The notes under the pieces were generated by a model. The model was not told the DNA's origin. It did no database searches and saw only the letters and a list, made by a program, of their open reading frames with translations. A program made the position numbers and the translations under genes. Positions 6,210 through 6,547 of a DNA stretch of 6,547 nt are shown piece by piece (the first letter of the stretch is position 1; each line of letters starts with the position of its first letter). Where the stretch lies: positions 1 to 6,547 of the forward strand of contig JAISTL010000065.1 in NCBI GenBank assembly GCA_031272615.1, given 5' to 3'. The stretch is from Methylobacteriaceae bacterium. GTDB taxonomy: Bacteria > Pseudomonadota > Alphaproteobacteria > Rhizobiales > Beijerinckiaceae.

Positions 6210-6521
6210 ATGAGTGAAACAAGACTGAGCGTGCGTGTGGACAGCGCGACCAAACGCGACGCCGAAGCGGTGTTCAGCGCGCTGGGGATGACTCTCAGCA
6301 CGGGCATTAATGTTTTCCTCGCACGCGTCGTGCAGAGCCGGTCCATTCCGTTTGCGCTCGAACTGGACGCTGACCCGAAGGATGCTCGCATGCGCGGCGC
6401 GGTCAGGGTGGCGACGGAAAGCATGACAGCAAACGGCGCGCCGGTTGCGCGGTTCGACGATATGCAAAACCGCCCGTATCTCGAATACCCGGACGGCAGG
6501 AGAGTCTATGACCCCGACTGA
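6210..6521 (+). CDS. RelB/DinJ-family type II antitoxin
   Basis: This is a toxin-neutralising, DNA-binding antitoxin. The 103-residue product opens with a ribbon-helix-helix fold: strand TRLSVRVDS (4-12), a first helix (13-25), then LGMTLSTGINVFLARVV (25-41) and the diagnostic SIPFAL end (45-50). This layout matches DinJ, where the same region ends in a Leu-Pro-Phe segment. The C-terminal half (about 55-103), expected to contact the toxin, is less familiar and ends in an acidic, aromatic tail with PYLEYPDGRRVYDPD; it is somewhat longer than in E. coli DinJ. The ATG at 6210 is set by TGGAG at 6197-6201, eight bases upstream. The gene sits under its own promoter and palindromic operator and overlaps the next frame by 14 bases, the usual antitoxin-then-toxin order. 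Composition is less GC-rich around its 5' region than in the operon, consistent with an acquired module. Confidence 0.9.
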   Translation: MSETRLSVRVDSATKRDAEAVFSALGMTLSTGINVFLARVVQSRSIPFALELDADPKDARMRGAVRVATESMTANGAPVARFDDMQNRPYLEYPDGRRVYDPD

Positions 6522-6547
6522 TGTGCGCCACGCCCGGGCGGTGGAGG
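6508..6547 (+). CDS. Partial start of downstream gene, probable toxin (cut by window end)
   Basis: A frame opens at ATG 6508 with AGGAG at 6498-6502, five bases upstream, and continues to the window edge without a stop, giving MTPTDVRHARAVE. It overlaps the antitoxin's last codons by 14 bases in a different frame, which is typical of type II toxin-antitoxin pairs. Position makes it the likely toxin. Thirteen residues are too few to assign a family: YafQ/RelE-type would be the usual partner of a DinJ-type antitoxin, but nothing visible confirms this. Confidence 0.55.
   Translation, partial: MTPTDVRHARAVE

Noticed and set aside
6025..6213. Plus-strand open frame of 62 codons before the antitoxin
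   Set aside because: It spans the promoter, operator and antitoxin ribosome-binding site, lacks its own convincing ribosome-binding site, and has no recognisable protein features.

Overview
The window is GC-rich, tightly packed DNA with strong G/C preference at third codon positions. It carries a TRAP transporter and several operons with ATGA/GTGA stop-start overlaps. Together these suggest a proteobacterium, most simply an alphaproteobacterium. A GC-rich sulfate-reducer-type lineage cannot be excluded, and no rRNA or other phylogenetic marker is present to settle it.

Bases 48-5917 hold six plus-strand genes that read as one operon. In order they are the small (DctQ-type) and large (DctM-type) TRAP permease subunits, a 267-residue protein built from two copies of a domain I cannot assign to a characterised family, a thiamine-diphosphate-dependent enzyme of the acetolactate synthase/decarboxylase superfamily, a 66-residue protein, and an amidase-signature hydrolase. 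The gaps are 19 and 13 bases at most, and three junctions overlap by 4 bases. The operon promoter and the TRAP solute-binding (DctP) gene are not in the window; the latter may lie upstream of base 1. The layout suggests uptake of an organic acid or amide, followed by C-C bond chemistry (ThDP enzyme) and amide hydrolysis (amidase). The tiny protein between them resembles, in size, position and C-terminal character, the AtzG/GatC-type accessory subunits of amidases. The substrate is unknown.

Bases 5918-6209 are intergenic. They contain a roughly 68-base element bounded by a perfect 10-bp inverted repeat (5954-6021), then less GC-rich DNA leading to a well-formed promoter with a palindromic operator between its -35 and -10 boxes.

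From 6210 to the end is the start of a type II toxin-antitoxin module. A complete RelB/DinJ-family antitoxin is followed by an overlapping downstream frame that begins at 6508, is cut by the window edge, and is probably the toxin. The module is likely autoregulated and separate from the catabolic operon.

The most novel-looking element is the duplicated-domain protein at 1878-2681, together with its conserved-looking partnership with a ThDP enzyme, a possible amidase holoenzyme and a TRAP transporter.
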